Position numbers and translations under genes: made by a program. A stretch of DNA of 32,269 nt from assembly GCA_002394965.1 (NCBI GenBank), contig DGVL01000005.1:1-32269 (forward strand), given 5' to 3'. This document shows, in pieces, positions 6,663 to 14,712 of the stretch; position 1 is the stretch's first letter, and the number at the start of each line of letters is the position of its first letter. The notes beneath the pieces were generated by a model, which ran no database searches, was not told the origin of the DNA, and worked only from the letters and a program-made list of their open reading frames with translations. Source of the DNA: Lachnospira sp. UBA4285 (GTDB lineage Bacteria > Bacillota > Clostridia > Lachnospirales > Lachnospiraceae).

Positions 6663-8063
6663 TCACTGTCTGTCACTGTCATCGAACGGATCTCCACATT
6701 CCGGGCAGAATTTCGGAGGATGCGCCGGGTCCTCCGGCTCCCATCCGCACTTACTGCACCGGTATACCGGTGTGGCGGACGGTCTTTTGGCACCGCAGTT
6801 CTGGCAGAACTTTCCCGTATTAAACGTCCCGCAGGAACAGGTCCATCCATCCTCTGCAGGCTTAGGCGAACCGCATTCCGGGCAGAACTTTCCGGTAACA
6901 ACAGCTCCGCACCTGCACTTCCAGCTGTTTGGCGCCGGCGCTGTCTGCTGCATCTGCGGCTGGGTCTGAGCCTGCTGGGGCTGCACGGCCTGGGCCTGCA
7001 TAGCCTGAGCCTGCTGCTGGGCTGCCTGTTGAGCCTGGGCCTGCTGCTGTCCCATGCCATATAAATTCTGAGCCGCGCTAAAGCCGCCCTGGCTGCCCAT
7101 GCCCATCATCCCCATTCCCATGAAGCCCGTCATGGCACCGGCGGAGTTCCCCGCGGCGGTCTGCATCGCGTCGGCTGTTGCATTGGTCATGCGGCCTGCC
7201 ATCATAAACCCGTTTTGGCCCACGGTAGCAGCATCCTCCATCTCGTTGATCTTCTGCATGTCGGCATCGGTAAGCGTGATGGGGTTGAGCGCAATTTTGC
7301 CAACTGAAATGCCACGGTTGTCAATCCATTCCTGCCGAAGCGCTTCATTCATCGCAGCCTTCAGTTCCTTCGTCTTGCTCGGGATCTGCGCGGGACGAAG
7401 TTCCTGCTCGGCAAGAACCCCAAAAGCCGGCTGAAGGGCATCGACAAACTCGGTCTTGAGCTGTGCGTCAATCTGGTCCCGGGTAAACTCGTAGGCGACA
7501 TTTCCGCACAGCCGCGTATAAAACACCAGAGGATCCGAGATGATATAGGTGTAAACGCCGTTGCAGCGAAGCTGCACTGTGCGGCTCATGCCAATCCGCT
7601 TGTTTACAACTTCAAAAATAATGGGATTGGCCGTGCCGAATTTGTTATCCAGAATTTCCTTGGTATTAAAGTAGTACACGCGCTGATCCCTGCCCGTGTC
7701 GCCGCCATAGGTGAAACGTCTTCCGAGCGTCGCAAAGCTCTGTTTCAGACTGTCGCCGAAAAAGCCGCTGAAAATACTGGGCTCCGTGGAACTGTCATAG
7801 GTAAACTGTCCCGGTTCTGCGCAAACCTCGACAATTTTTCCCTGGTCCACAATGATCATGCACTGCCCGTCTGCCACGGCAATCCCGGATCCGTTTGAAA
7901 TGATATTGTCATTTCCTTTGGTGTTGGCAGACCGTCCACTGATCTGTTTCTGCCCGCGGCGCATAAGAACATCATTCGGCAGTGCGTCGCAATAGAAGAA
8001 TTCCTTCCATTGATCTGCCAGTGTGGATCCCAGTGCTCCAAGTCCTGCTTTGATAAGTCCCAT
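6663..8063 (-). CDS. SPFH-domain protein with three C-terminal zinc ribbons (YdjI-like)
   Basis: A 466-residue protein starting at 8063 behind GGGAGG. Residues about 20-290 form the SPFH/Band-7-like region of the YdjI ('virion core protein') family. A Gly/Met-rich segment and a Gln/Ala-rich linker (about 325-380) follow, then three tandem zinc ribbons (CRCGAVVTGKFCPECG, CSCGTFNTGKFCQNCG and a longer CSKCG ... CPECG). It has no transmembrane helix, so it is probably a peripheral membrane scaffold. Bacillus YdjI links PspA to the membrane; here no pspA is present. The three ribbons and the Q/A-rich linker make it longer than Bacillus YdjI. The DUF4428 gene follows after 23 bp. Confidence 0.85.
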   Translation of the reverse strand: MGLIKAGLGALGSTLADQWKEFFYCDALPNDVLMRRGQKQISGRSANTKGNDNIISNGSGIAVADGQCMIIVDQGKIVEVCAEPGQFTYDSSTEPSIFSGFFGDSLKQSFATLGRRFTYGGDTGRDQRVYYFNTKEILDNKFGTANPIIFEVVNKRIGMSRTVQLRCNGVYTYIISDPLVFYTRLCGNVAYEFTRDQIDAQLKTEFVDALQPAFGVLAEQELRPAQIPSKTKELKAAMNEALRQEWIDNRGISVGKIALNPITLTDADMQKINEMEDAATVGQNGFMMAGRMTNATADAMQTAAGNSAGAMTGFMGMGMMGMGSQGGFSAAQNLYGMGQQQAQAQQAAQQQAQAMQAQAVQPQQAQTQPQMQQTAPAPNSWKCRCGAVVTGKFCPECGSPKPAEDGWTCSCGTFNTGKFCQNCGAKRPSATPVYRCSKCGWEPEDPAHPPKFCPECGDPFDDSDRQ

Positions 8064-8148
8064 ACCACTACCTCCCATGCTTTCCTAATAAGTCCATTGG
8101 TTAAATTGCCGATCTGATCATCCTTGTCTCAGCCAACCTTCAGTCCCT

Positions 8149-8535
8149 TTACAGTGCTTCGAGCGCCGCCGTCAGATAGGCAGCGGTGACGGATGCATAA
8201 AAGAAAGCATCGATCTTTCCTACCTGCCTCGCCTCTTTGACCTGCTGTGCGATGAACGGGTCCGCATTCTCATCGCATACAAGAACAATCTTGCAGGAAG
8301 GCAGCCCGCTGCGCACCTTCAATGCGATCTCAAGGCGCTGCTTCATCGTGGCGGTTGGAGCATTGGACACATCCATCAGGAGGATTTGGGCCTGCAGTGC
8401 CTGACACAGATACGCCGTATCCAGAGGCCTGTCGATTGGCACATGCTCCGGACGAAAGCTGCCTGTCTCTGCCAGAGCACGGGACAACGCTTCGGACAGC
8501 AGCTGATTCTGAATACTGAGCACGATTCGTTTCAA
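8149..8535 (-). CDS. Stand-alone degenerate receiver (pseudo-receiver) domain protein
   Basis: A 128-residue protein resembling a CheY-like receiver, with alternating hydrophobic strands: IVLSI, QILLMD, KIVLVCDE, KIDAFFY. The phospho-acceptor-like Asp55 is kept (LLMD). The acidic pair normally after strand 1 is replaced by Gln-Asn (SIQNQ), and the conserved Lys after strand 5 is missing (FFYAS). There is no output domain. Phosphorylation is therefore doubtful; a protein-protein switch role is an inference. Translation starts at a TTG (8535), with GAGGAGG seven bases upstream. It is the first gene after the terminator of the two-component operon and precedes the SPFH gene by 85 bp, with no terminator between. 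Confidence 0.65.
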   Translation of the reverse strand: MKRIVLSIQNQLLSEALSRALAETGSFRPEHVPIDRPLDTAYLCQALQAQILLMDVSNAPTATMKQRLEIALKVRSGLPSCKIVLVCDENADPFIAQQVKEARQVGKIDAFFYASVTAAYLTAALEAL

Positions 8536-8616
8536 GACTTTTCCTCCTCTCTTGTTCTATCCCTATCCTATCAAGAGCCCTTCTGCGGCACACCCTGCTT
8601 TTCAAGGGATTTCCAC

Positions 8617-8649
8617 AAAAAAAATCTCTGCCCGCAATGAGGCAGAGAT
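8617..8649 (-). terminator. Strong intrinsic terminator of the two-component operon
   Basis: A perfect 9-bp stem (ATCTCTGCC with GGCAGAGAT, 8-nt loop) is followed by eight Ts on the minus strand. It lies about 22 bp after the response-regulator stop and separates that operon from the pseudo-receiver/SPFH genes. Confidence 0.92.
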
Positions 8650-8671
8650 CGTCTTCTTCTGTCAGCCAGGA

Positions 8672-9313
8672 TTACTCCGGCTGTTTTGCTTCCAGGATAA
8701 CCAGTCCGCTCTGTCTTGCCTTGACAGCAAGTTCCGTTCTCGAACGGAATCCAGTCTTCTCCCGCATGGATTTCACATAATCGCGAACCGTAAAGCGCGA
8801 CAAATGAAGGTGTTCCCCGATCTCGGCATCTGTATAGCCGCCGGTGAGTTCTCGCAGGATCAGAAGCTCTGTCTGGGTGAATTCCCCGCTCATCGCAAGT
8901 CCCAGACGGATTTCCGGGGGTGCATCCGGGTAGACAGACTCCCCTGCCATCGTGCGTTCCATCAGAGAAAGAATGGGTTCACGGCTGATTTCCTTGTACC
9001 AGAAGCTGTCCACGCCGATTTTACGCGCCCTCTCAAGATAGGAGCATTCCGGCATCGAAGTCACTATGATGATCCGGATCTTTGGCCACCGCTGTTTGAT
9101 ATTTTCGGCGGCTTCCAGCCCATTAGCGCCATTTTTCGTCACCACATCCATCAGGATCAGATCGATTCCACCCCCTGCGCAGTAGACATCCGCCAGAACG
9201 GCACTGTCGATGGAAGCGGCCAGTGTAAACTGTTCTGAGGACAGAATGAACATCTCAAATAACTGCCTCGGCATCACCTGATCCTCTACGACAAGTACCC
9301 GGTACGGTTTCAT
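8672..9313 (-). CDS. LuxR/NarL-family response regulator
   Basis: A 213-residue DNA-binding response regulator. The receiver domain (1-120) keeps the acidic pair (VVEDQ, 10-11), phospho-acceptor Asp56 (LILMDV), a Ser/Thr (IIVTS) and the Lys of strand 5 (WYKE). The C-terminal LuxR-type helix-turn-helix (about 142-205) reads LTGGYTDAEIGEHLHLS ... VRDYVKSMREKTG. The ATG overlaps the kinase stop codon as ATGA, with GGAGG six bases upstream, so the pair is translationally coupled. It is the probable output of the adjacent kinase and receptor; its targets are unknown. Confidence 0.93.
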   Translation of the reverse strand: MKPYRVLVVEDQVMPRQLFEMFILSSEQFTLAASIDSAVLADVYCAGGGIDLILMDVVTKNGANGLEAAENIKQRWPKIRIIIVTSMPECSYLERARKIGVDSFWYKEISREPILSLMERTMAGESVYPDAPPEIRLGLAMSGEFTQTELLILRELTGGYTDAEIGEHLHLSRFTVRDYVKSMREKTGFRSRTELAVKARQSGLVILEAKQPE

Positions 9314-10542
9314 GACAGGCCTCCTTCCTCCACTGTAATGGTAAGCGCAAAGCGCGGTGAACTCTCTACTATCATCGTACCGCCCTCACGCTCAGTCTTT
9401 CTGCGAAGAGTCGTGAGGCCGCCGCCTTCCCGGACCGGTCCGTCCGGGACACATCCATTGTTGGTGCAGCGGCACGTCCAGTGCGTGCCATCCTTTATCA
9501 TTTCTACGTAAAGCTCACTGCCATGTGCATGCCTTACCGTATTTGTCACGCAGGTATGGATCGCCGCCTCGGTGAGCGCTCTGGCAATGCTGCCTGCCGG
9601 CGGGACCGGGCCGGTCAGAAGGACCCGGACGCCCACCGTTTTTGCAGCGGAAAGCAGTTCTCCCAGGCTGTCGCTCTTTTCATGATCCGGCGGAACCGCA
9701 AGAAGTGTAAGATTCTGCCGCCACATCTTCAGTACTTCTTCCTTCTCCTTTCTCCCTGCCGAAGTGACAATACAGCGCTTTGCCGCGAGAAGGCACTCCC
9801 CCAGGCTGTCGTGTACACGGATTTTGGCCGCGAGGATTTCCTTCTCCCGCGTAAGTTCCGTTACAGATTCACTGTACTGCAGCAGTCTCGCCTGAATCTG
9901 TTGAAGCTGCTGCTGATCCTTCTTCAGTTCCTGCATGATTGCGTGTTTTCTGGTGACATCAGCTGCTGTTATCTGATACACATCTCCGATCTGTGTGGAG
10001 AGGATTCTGCGTTCCAGGTTCCAGGTAACCCCGCTGCCCAGTGTCACAAATCCCTGGCTTCCCACCGTATCCCAGAAGGCGTTGGCATCAAGAAGCGGTT
10101 TCCCTGAAGCGGCGAGGCAGATTTCTTCCATTTTGTGATTGGAGAGAAGAACGCTCCCGTTCAGGTCGCTGAAACAAATACCTGTAGGCAGCTGATTGAA
10201 GCTTTCCCGAACCGTGTTCGGGCTCCAGTTCTCCTTCTCCCACTGAACGACTGTAAAAAACTCCCAGATGGTCAGTCCGGCAAGCAAAAGAAACAAAATA
10301 TACAGGATTGCTTTGTTTTTCAGGCTCCAGGCAGGAAGAAGCGCCCCCGGGACCTGTGCTGTATTCACCGTCAGCTGGAAGAGTGTAAATCCACCGATCA
10401 GCAGAATTCCGGCTGAAATTGTCTGCCATATGCCACGGTGCTGCAGTACCATGGCGATCACGCAGAACATTTCTGCGAAACAAAGGATCAGCATTGCCGT
10501 CAGAAGCAATCCGAAAATGGCAGGCGGTATCTCGCAAATCAT
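9310..10542 (-). CDS. Membrane sensor histidine kinase (HisKA_3/GHKL type, PAS-containing)
   Basis: A 410-residue kinase. Two to three membrane helices (about 8-32, 41-59 and 78-100) are followed by a PAS-like domain (about 113-195), a Gln/Glu-rich coiled coil (200-240), the phospho-acceptor box with His244 (IRVHDSLGE) and a GHKL ATPase domain. The N-box is TNTVRHA (Asn334), and the G2 box is GGGLTTL at 373-379. The G1 box reads NNG instead of the usual DNG, so nucleotide binding may be unusual. It overlaps the upstream receptor gene and the downstream regulator gene by 4 bp each. The ribosome-binding site GGAGGAAAGG lies inside the receptor gene. Confidence 0.88.
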   Translation of the reverse strand: MICEIPPAIFGLLLTAMLILCFAEMFCVIAMVLQHRGIWQTISAGILLIGGFTLFQLTVNTAQVPGALLPAWSLKNKAILYILFLLLAGLTIWEFFTVVQWEKENWSPNTVRESFNQLPTGICFSDLNGSVLLSNHKMEEICLAASGKPLLDANAFWDTVGSQGFVTLGSGVTWNLERRILSTQIGDVYQITAADVTRKHAIMQELKKDQQQLQQIQARLLQYSESVTELTREKEILAAKIRVHDSLGECLLAAKRCIVTSAGRKEKEEVLKMWRQNLTLLAVPPDHEKSDSLGELLSAAKTVGVRVLLTGPVPPAGSIARALTEAAIHTCVTNTVRHAHGSELYVEMIKDGTHWTCRCTNNGCVPDGPVREGGGLTTLRRKTEREGGTMIVESSPRFALTITVEEGGLS

Positions 10543-12149
10543 ATCCTTTCCTCCGTTTGAAAAGTCCGGTAAAAGGTGCCGTCTGTCTCCACAGCACCAG
10601 GCATCTCGTCCGGGCCATCCAGCATCAGCCGCAGAGTCAGATTGTCTCCCTCCACGGACAGATTCACTACAAGAGCATCCAGATCCGGCAGAACTTTTTC
10701 AATCGATTCCTCAAAAAAAGCATAGGCGCGGCTCAGCTTTGAAAGAAGGATCGTTTCCCTTCCGCTCTGTATAAAGCTGCACTCTACGCCACAGACAGAA
10801 ATGTAATCAAGAGATTCGCGAAGACAGAAAACAAGTTCCTGCGAATCCGCAGACTGCTCCCTCCGCGAGAGCAGCCGCAGATTGCTGGAGCGCTTGAGGT
10901 ACGCATTCAGAACGCATGCCATCCCGAGACGTCTGGAAAAGTCCGCCGCATCAGGCGTCAGCTCTTGAAGAAGGAGACGGATCTTTGAAATCTGTGGGCG
11001 TGCCGCGGCAGCTATGCTGTCATAGATCCGATTCTGCTCCCGCAGATGTGTCTGCTCTTCCCGCACCTTGTTTTCCCCGCGAATCAGATCATTTTCTTCG
11101 GAAAGAGCTTCCTTTGCCTCCCTTAACTCCTGGTTCAGGCGGTTAATCGTAGACAGGTCATCCTTCCAGTACACGCGCCCCGTCCGGATGGCTCGGCTCT
11201 GCAGACGGATATCCGGACTCAGGAACACCGGCACGTCTCTGGCGGCGAGCCGGTTTGCATCGGTCAGCGACTCAGCACCGGGAGCAGAGATGCGCACCCC
11301 GCCATCCCGGTCGACGATCTGTGCATCCACCGTAGAAGCCCGTAAGAATTCTTCATATCCGATATTGGAGGGTATCAGACCAGTCTGAATACAGCTCTCC
11401 CAAGCCGCTGCAAGGGCAATTCCCGCTGCCTCCGTCACCTCAAACGGCTTTCGGATCGAGAGAAACTGAAAAGCATTGTACCAGAAAAAGAATATGGTGA
11501 TGCAGAGAATCCAGATGACCGGCAGCCATACAAGTCGCCGGTTGTGAGAGATGCGGCACTGATGAAAAATGACTGCAAGAGCTGTCAGATACTGCAAGGC
11601 CATCCACGCAGTCATGACGAAGAACATCGGAAGCTGCCGGTAATAATTCTCCCAGGGAATATCCGGCGTGAAGCCAAAGATAATATGGTGCATGTCATTT
11701 GTCAGAACGAGCGTTGTGAAAATGCCATCCGGGATCAGGAGAAACCACAGCCATTTCTCGTGTTTTCGATAGCCGATGCTCCAGGCTGCAATAAGGGACA
11801 GGGTGGGAAGAAAATTCAGTGGAATATAATAGCTGTACCACAGCTGACGGCAGATGTCGCGGGAAAAACCAAAAAAATCATACTTTGCACTTCTTAGCAC
11901 GAACCAGAGAATCATGAGGCCAATCGAGGTAAAGAGCAGCCTTCGCATCCGTATATTGGTCAGCCGGTGTCTGAGTGTGACCCCCCAGTAAAGAAGAAGG
12001 CCCACATAGATCATTGTCCCGACACAGATAAGAGATGCGCCGCTGCCCCACAGACTGCCGATATCCGTATAATGGAGCACAGCTGCAAGCAGAATCAGGC
12101 AGGCAACTGTCAGGTTTGCCCGGATTGTTGCTCTGTCGCAATGCAGCAC
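10539..12149 (-). CDS. 7TM receptor with a degenerate histidine-kinase-like C-terminus
   Basis: A 536-residue protein. Seven hydrophobic helices (about 12-31, 40-58, 69-87, 107-127, 133-152, 174-196 and 206-225) form a histidine-kinase N-terminal 7TM module. A PAS-like segment (about 255-325), a coiled coil (335-372) and a region like a kinase dimerisation helix follow, but the position of the phospho-His is Tyr376 (NRIYDSIAAAARPQ; compare VHDSLGE in the partner kinase). No N, G1 or G2 ATPase boxes are visible in the tail. It is probably a pseudokinase receptor that controls the next kinase. The GTG at 12149 is chosen for its AAGGAGG site and for the promoter just upstream; the longer frame to 12323 would read through that promoter. 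The gene overlaps the kinase start by 4 bp. Confidence 0.82.
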   Translation of the reverse strand: MLHCDRATIRANLTVACLILLAAVLHYTDIGSLWGSGASLICVGTMIYVGLLLYWGVTLRHRLTNIRMRRLLFTSIGLMILWFVLRSAKYDFFGFSRDICRQLWYSYYIPLNFLPTLSLIAAWSIGYRKHEKWLWFLLIPDGIFTTLVLTNDMHHIIFGFTPDIPWENYYRQLPMFFVMTAWMALQYLTALAVIFHQCRISHNRRLVWLPVIWILCITIFFFWYNAFQFLSIRKPFEVTEAAGIALAAAWESCIQTGLIPSNIGYEEFLRASTVDAQIVDRDGGVRISAPGAESLTDANRLAARDVPVFLSPDIRLQSRAIRTGRVYWKDDLSTINRLNQELREAKEALSEENDLIRGENKVREEQTHLREQNRIYDSIAAAARPQISKIRLLLQELTPDAADFSRRLGMACVLNAYLKRSSNLRLLSRREQSADSQELVFCLRESLDYISVCGVECSFIQSGRETILLSKLSRAYAFFEESIEKVLPDLDALVVNLSVEGDNLTLRLMLDGPDEMPGAVETDGTFYRTFQTEERI

Positions 12150-12188
12150 GCCTTCCCCCTCCTTGTGATCCGTTCTGATCGTAATATT

Positions 12189-12217
12189 ATTATACTCCGG
12201 CCTGCAGGCTCTGGAAA
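12189..12217 (-). promoter_or_regulatory. Probable promoter of the receptor-kinase-regulator operon
   Basis: A perfect TATAAT (12189-12194) lies 17 bp from TTTCCA (12212-12217; 4 of 6 match the -35 consensus). The spacer contains a 10-bp palindrome, GCCTGCAGGC. The start site would fall about 30 nt before the GTG. The remaining 120 bp up to the ackA terminator hold nothing I can recognise. Confidence 0.65.
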
Positions 12218-12336
12218 CTGTTCTGTTGATAAATATCTTTCCGCATCGGTAACGCTCAGACTTCCCGGTTTCAGCATCGGCGTTCTCTTTGATTTCCGGC
12301 GTTTCCATAGTGCAACCTGTCAAAATGCGGGGATTT

Positions 12337-12378
12337 AAAAAAAGCCCTCCGCAGTTCGAGGAAACACTGCAGAGGACT
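12337..12378 (-). terminator. Intrinsic terminator of pta-ackA
   Basis: A 13-bp stem (AGTCCTCTGCAGT with ACTGCGGAGGGCT, two G-U pairs, 10-nt loop) is followed by seven Ts on the minus strand, about 40 bp after the ackA stop. Confidence 0.93.
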
Positions 12379-12418
12379 TTTCTGATTTTCTGATATTCCT
12401 GTGTGACACCCGGATGTC

Positions 12419-13618
12419 TTACTTTGTCAGGGCCAGAGTCTCTCTTGCGATGGCAAGCTCTTCGTTCGTCGGGATGACGCAGACCTTGACCTTCGAATCC
12501 GGCGTTGAGATCGTCATCTCCTTGCCGTGAGCCGCGTCGTTTGCTGCCTTGTCGATCTTCACGCCGAGATACGTGAGATAGTTGGTGACCTTCTCGCGGA
12601 TGAAGTTGGAGTTCTCGCCGACGCCGGCCGTGAAGGCGATTGCATCCACGCCGTTCATGGCTGCCGTATAAGCGCCGATGTACTTGGCAACACGGTAGAT
12701 ATACGCTTCCATTGTCGCCTTTGCGAGCTCGTTTCCATCTTCCATGGCCTTCTGAAGATCACGGAAGTCACTGGAGATGCCGCCCGACATACCGTAAACA
12801 CCGGACTTTTTGTTGAGAATCGTCAGCATCTCACTGATCGAGATGTGCTCATGGTTGCAGAGGAACTCGAGGATAGCCGGATCCAGGTCGCCGGAGCGTG
12901 TGCCCATGATCAGACCCTCCAGCGGGGTCAGGCCCATGGAGGTGTCGACACATTTGCCATTGACGGTCGCGGAGATGGAGGCGCCGTTGCCCAGATGCGC
13001 GACGATGACCTTGGAATTGTTCATGTCCAGTCCGGCAAAGCGGATCAGTTCCTTGGACACGAAGCTGTGGCTTGTGCCGTGGAAGCCATATCTGCGGATA
13101 TGATATTTCTCGTAGTACTCCCTCGGAATTGCGTACAGATACGCCTTCGGCGGCATGGTTCCGCCAAACGCGGTGTCAAATACAGCGACGTTCTTCTTGC
13201 CCGGCATAGCCGCCTCGCAGGCCTCGATGCCGATGAGGTTGGCCGGATTGTGGAGCGGTCCGAGATCGAAGCACTCGCGGATGACCTTTTTGACATCATC
13301 ATTGACAACGATGGACGCCTGATACTTTTCACCTCCATGGAGAACGCGGTGGCCGATGGCATAGATCTCCGAAGCGTCTTTGATGACGCCGTGCTGCGGA
13401 TCTGCCAGGGCGTCCAGCACAAGCTGAACGGCAACCTTGTGGTCCGGGATCGCCTGTTTCACTACGTACTCATCCTTGCCGGCCGGCTTGTGGGTGAGCT
13501 GGGAGCCCTCGATTCCAATGCGCTCAACAAGGCCTTTGGCAAGAACGCTCTCGTCGTCCATGTTGATCAGCTGATACTTGAGGGAAGAGCTTCCGCAGTT
13601 GATGACTAAGATATTCAT
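12419..13618 (-). CDS. ackA: Acetate kinase
   Basis: Cytosolic enzyme making acetate and ATP from acetyl-phosphate and ADP. The 399-residue sequence has the full set of family signatures: NCGSSSLKY at 7-15, FDTAFGGTMP, RRYGFHGTSH, GLTPLEGLIMGTRSGDLDP and FTAGVGENS. It is full length. It follows pta by 20 bp, with an AAAGGAG site in the gap, and ends at a strong terminator, so pta-ackA form one operon. This gives fermentative ATP formation, as expected of an anaerobe. Confidence 0.98.
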   Translation of the reverse strand: MNILVINCGSSSLKYQLINMDDESVLAKGLVERIGIEGSQLTHKPAGKDEYVVKQAIPDHKVAVQLVLDALADPQHGVIKDASEIYAIGHRVLHGGEKYQASIVVNDDVKKVIRECFDLGPLHNPANLIGIEACEAAMPGKKNVAVFDTAFGGTMPPKAYLYAIPREYYEKYHIRRYGFHGTSHSFVSKELIRFAGLDMNNSKVIVAHLGNGASISATVNGKCVDTSMGLTPLEGLIMGTRSGDLDPAILEFLCNHEHISISEMLTILNKKSGVYGMSGGISSDFRDLQKAMEDGNELAKATMEAYIYRVAKYIGAYTAAMNGVDAIAFTAGVGENSNFIREKVTNYLTYLGVKIDKAANDAAHGKEMTISTPDSKVKVCVIPTNEELAIARETLALTK

Positions 13619-13638
13619 GTGAACATTAACTCCTTTGA

Positions 13639-14637
13639 TTACTTGTTTGCCTGTGCCTGAACAGCGGTGATGGCTACGACGCCGACGATATCATCCGCGA
13701 AGCATCCGCGGGACAGATCGTTGACCGGCATTGCGAGACCCTGCAGGATGGGGCCGTATGCATTTGCTTTTGCAAGGCGCTGAACCAGCTTGTAGCCGAT
13801 GTTTCCGGCTTCAAGGCTCGGGAATACAAGGGTGTTGGCATGACCGGCGACCTCGCTGCCCGGTGCCTTCGCGGCGCCGACACTCGGAACCAGAGCCGCA
13901 TCAAGCTGCAGCTCGCCGTCAAGCTTCAGGTCCGGATACTGCTCATGCGCGATCTTGACAGCATCGGCAACCTTGGTCACATCGTCGTGCTTTGCGCTGC
14001 CCTTTGAGGAATAGGAAAGCATGGCCACCTTCGGTTCGTCGCCTGTGAGCATGCGGAAGGACTCGGCGGAAAGACCGGCGATCTCGGCAAGCTTTGCAGA
14101 GTCAAAGTCGGTGTTTACGGCACAGTCAGCGAAAACGAAAAGGCCGTTATCGCCGAACTCGCAGTCCGGAACCTCCATCAGGAAGAACCCGGAAACGCTG
14201 TGGATTCCCGGCTTGGTCTTCAGAAGCTGAAGCGCCGGACGGATCGTGTTGCCGGTGGAGTGGCAGGCACCCGAAACCGCGCCGTCAGCGTCTCCGCACT
14301 TGCACATCAGGCACGCATAGTACATGTAGTCAGAAGTCATCTGCTCTTCCGCCTTCTCCGGGGTCATGCCTTTCTTGGCGCGCAGCTCGACGAATTTATC
14401 AATATATTTCTGTCTGTTCGGATCCGTGAACGGGTCAACGCATACAGCACCGGAGATGTCGAAACCTTCGCTGTTCTTCTTGATGTCTTCCGGTCTGCCG
14501 ATCAGGATGATGTCCGCAATGCCTTCCTTCAGGATCTTCTCGGCGGCCTCGAATGTTCTCTTGTCCATGGTCTCCGGAAGCACGATTCTCTTCTTGTCCT
14601 GCTTTGCCTGCTGTTTGATCTTGTCAATGAATGCCAT
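13639..14637 (-). CDS. pta: Phosphate acetyltransferase
   Basis: Converts acetyl-CoA and phosphate to acetyl-phosphate, the substrate of the downstream acetate kinase. The 332-residue short-form enzyme shows the family motifs RIVLPE near the N-terminus, SGACHSTGNTIRPALQ in the middle and VFPSLEAGNIGYKLVQRL near the C-terminus. The start at 14637 is the usual N-terminus (MAFIDKIKQQ); AAAGGAGG lies about 11 bases upstream, and the 15-residue longer frame is rejected. It has no N-terminal DRTGG regulatory domain. Its leader contains a hairpin with a U-run. Confidence 0.97.
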   Translation of the reverse strand: MAFIDKIKQQAKQDKKRIVLPETMDKRTFEAAEKILKEGIADIILIGRPEDIKKNSEGFDISGAVCVDPFTDPNRQKYIDKFVELRAKKGMTPEKAEEQMTSDYMYYACLMCKCGDADGAVSGACHSTGNTIRPALQLLKTKPGIHSVSGFFLMEVPDCEFGDNGLFVFADCAVNTDFDSAKLAEIAGLSAESFRMLTGDEPKVAMLSYSSKGSAKHDDVTKVADAVKIAHEQYPDLKLDGELQLDAALVPSVGAAKAPGSEVAGHANTLVFPSLEAGNIGYKLVQRLAKANAYGPILQGLAMPVNDLSRGCFADDIVGVVAITAVQAQANK

Positions 14638-14667
14638 ACCTGATGATTCCTCCTTTTGAGGCACAAT

Positions 14668-14693
14668 AAAAAGACGGTTCACACGTCCCGTCT
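14668..14693 (-). terminator. Leader hairpin with U-run before pta (possible attenuator)
   Basis: On the minus strand AGACGG pairs with CCGTCT across a 10-nt loop and runs into TTTTTATT. It lies between the pta promoter and the pta ribosome-binding site. The 6-bp stem is short, so it may be a weak terminator or only a leader structure. Confidence 0.5.
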
Positions 14694-14712
14694 ATGTAAG
14701 CCTTTACTTTGT

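Noticed and set aside
8540..8570. Inverted repeat CTCTTG/CAAGAG before the pseudo-receiver gene, and a promoter there
   Set aside because: Only 6 bp with a 17-bp gap; no convincing -35/-10 pair could be placed in this 80-bp interval.
12150..12323. 58-residue N-terminal extension of the 7TM receptor
   Set aside because: It would read through a TATAAT promoter, and the GTG at 12149 has a perfect ribosome-binding site.
12527..13609. 360-residue plus-strand open frame opposite ackA
   Set aside because: It is an antisense shadow of a clearly recognised acetate kinase, with no ribosome-binding site or recognisable domain.
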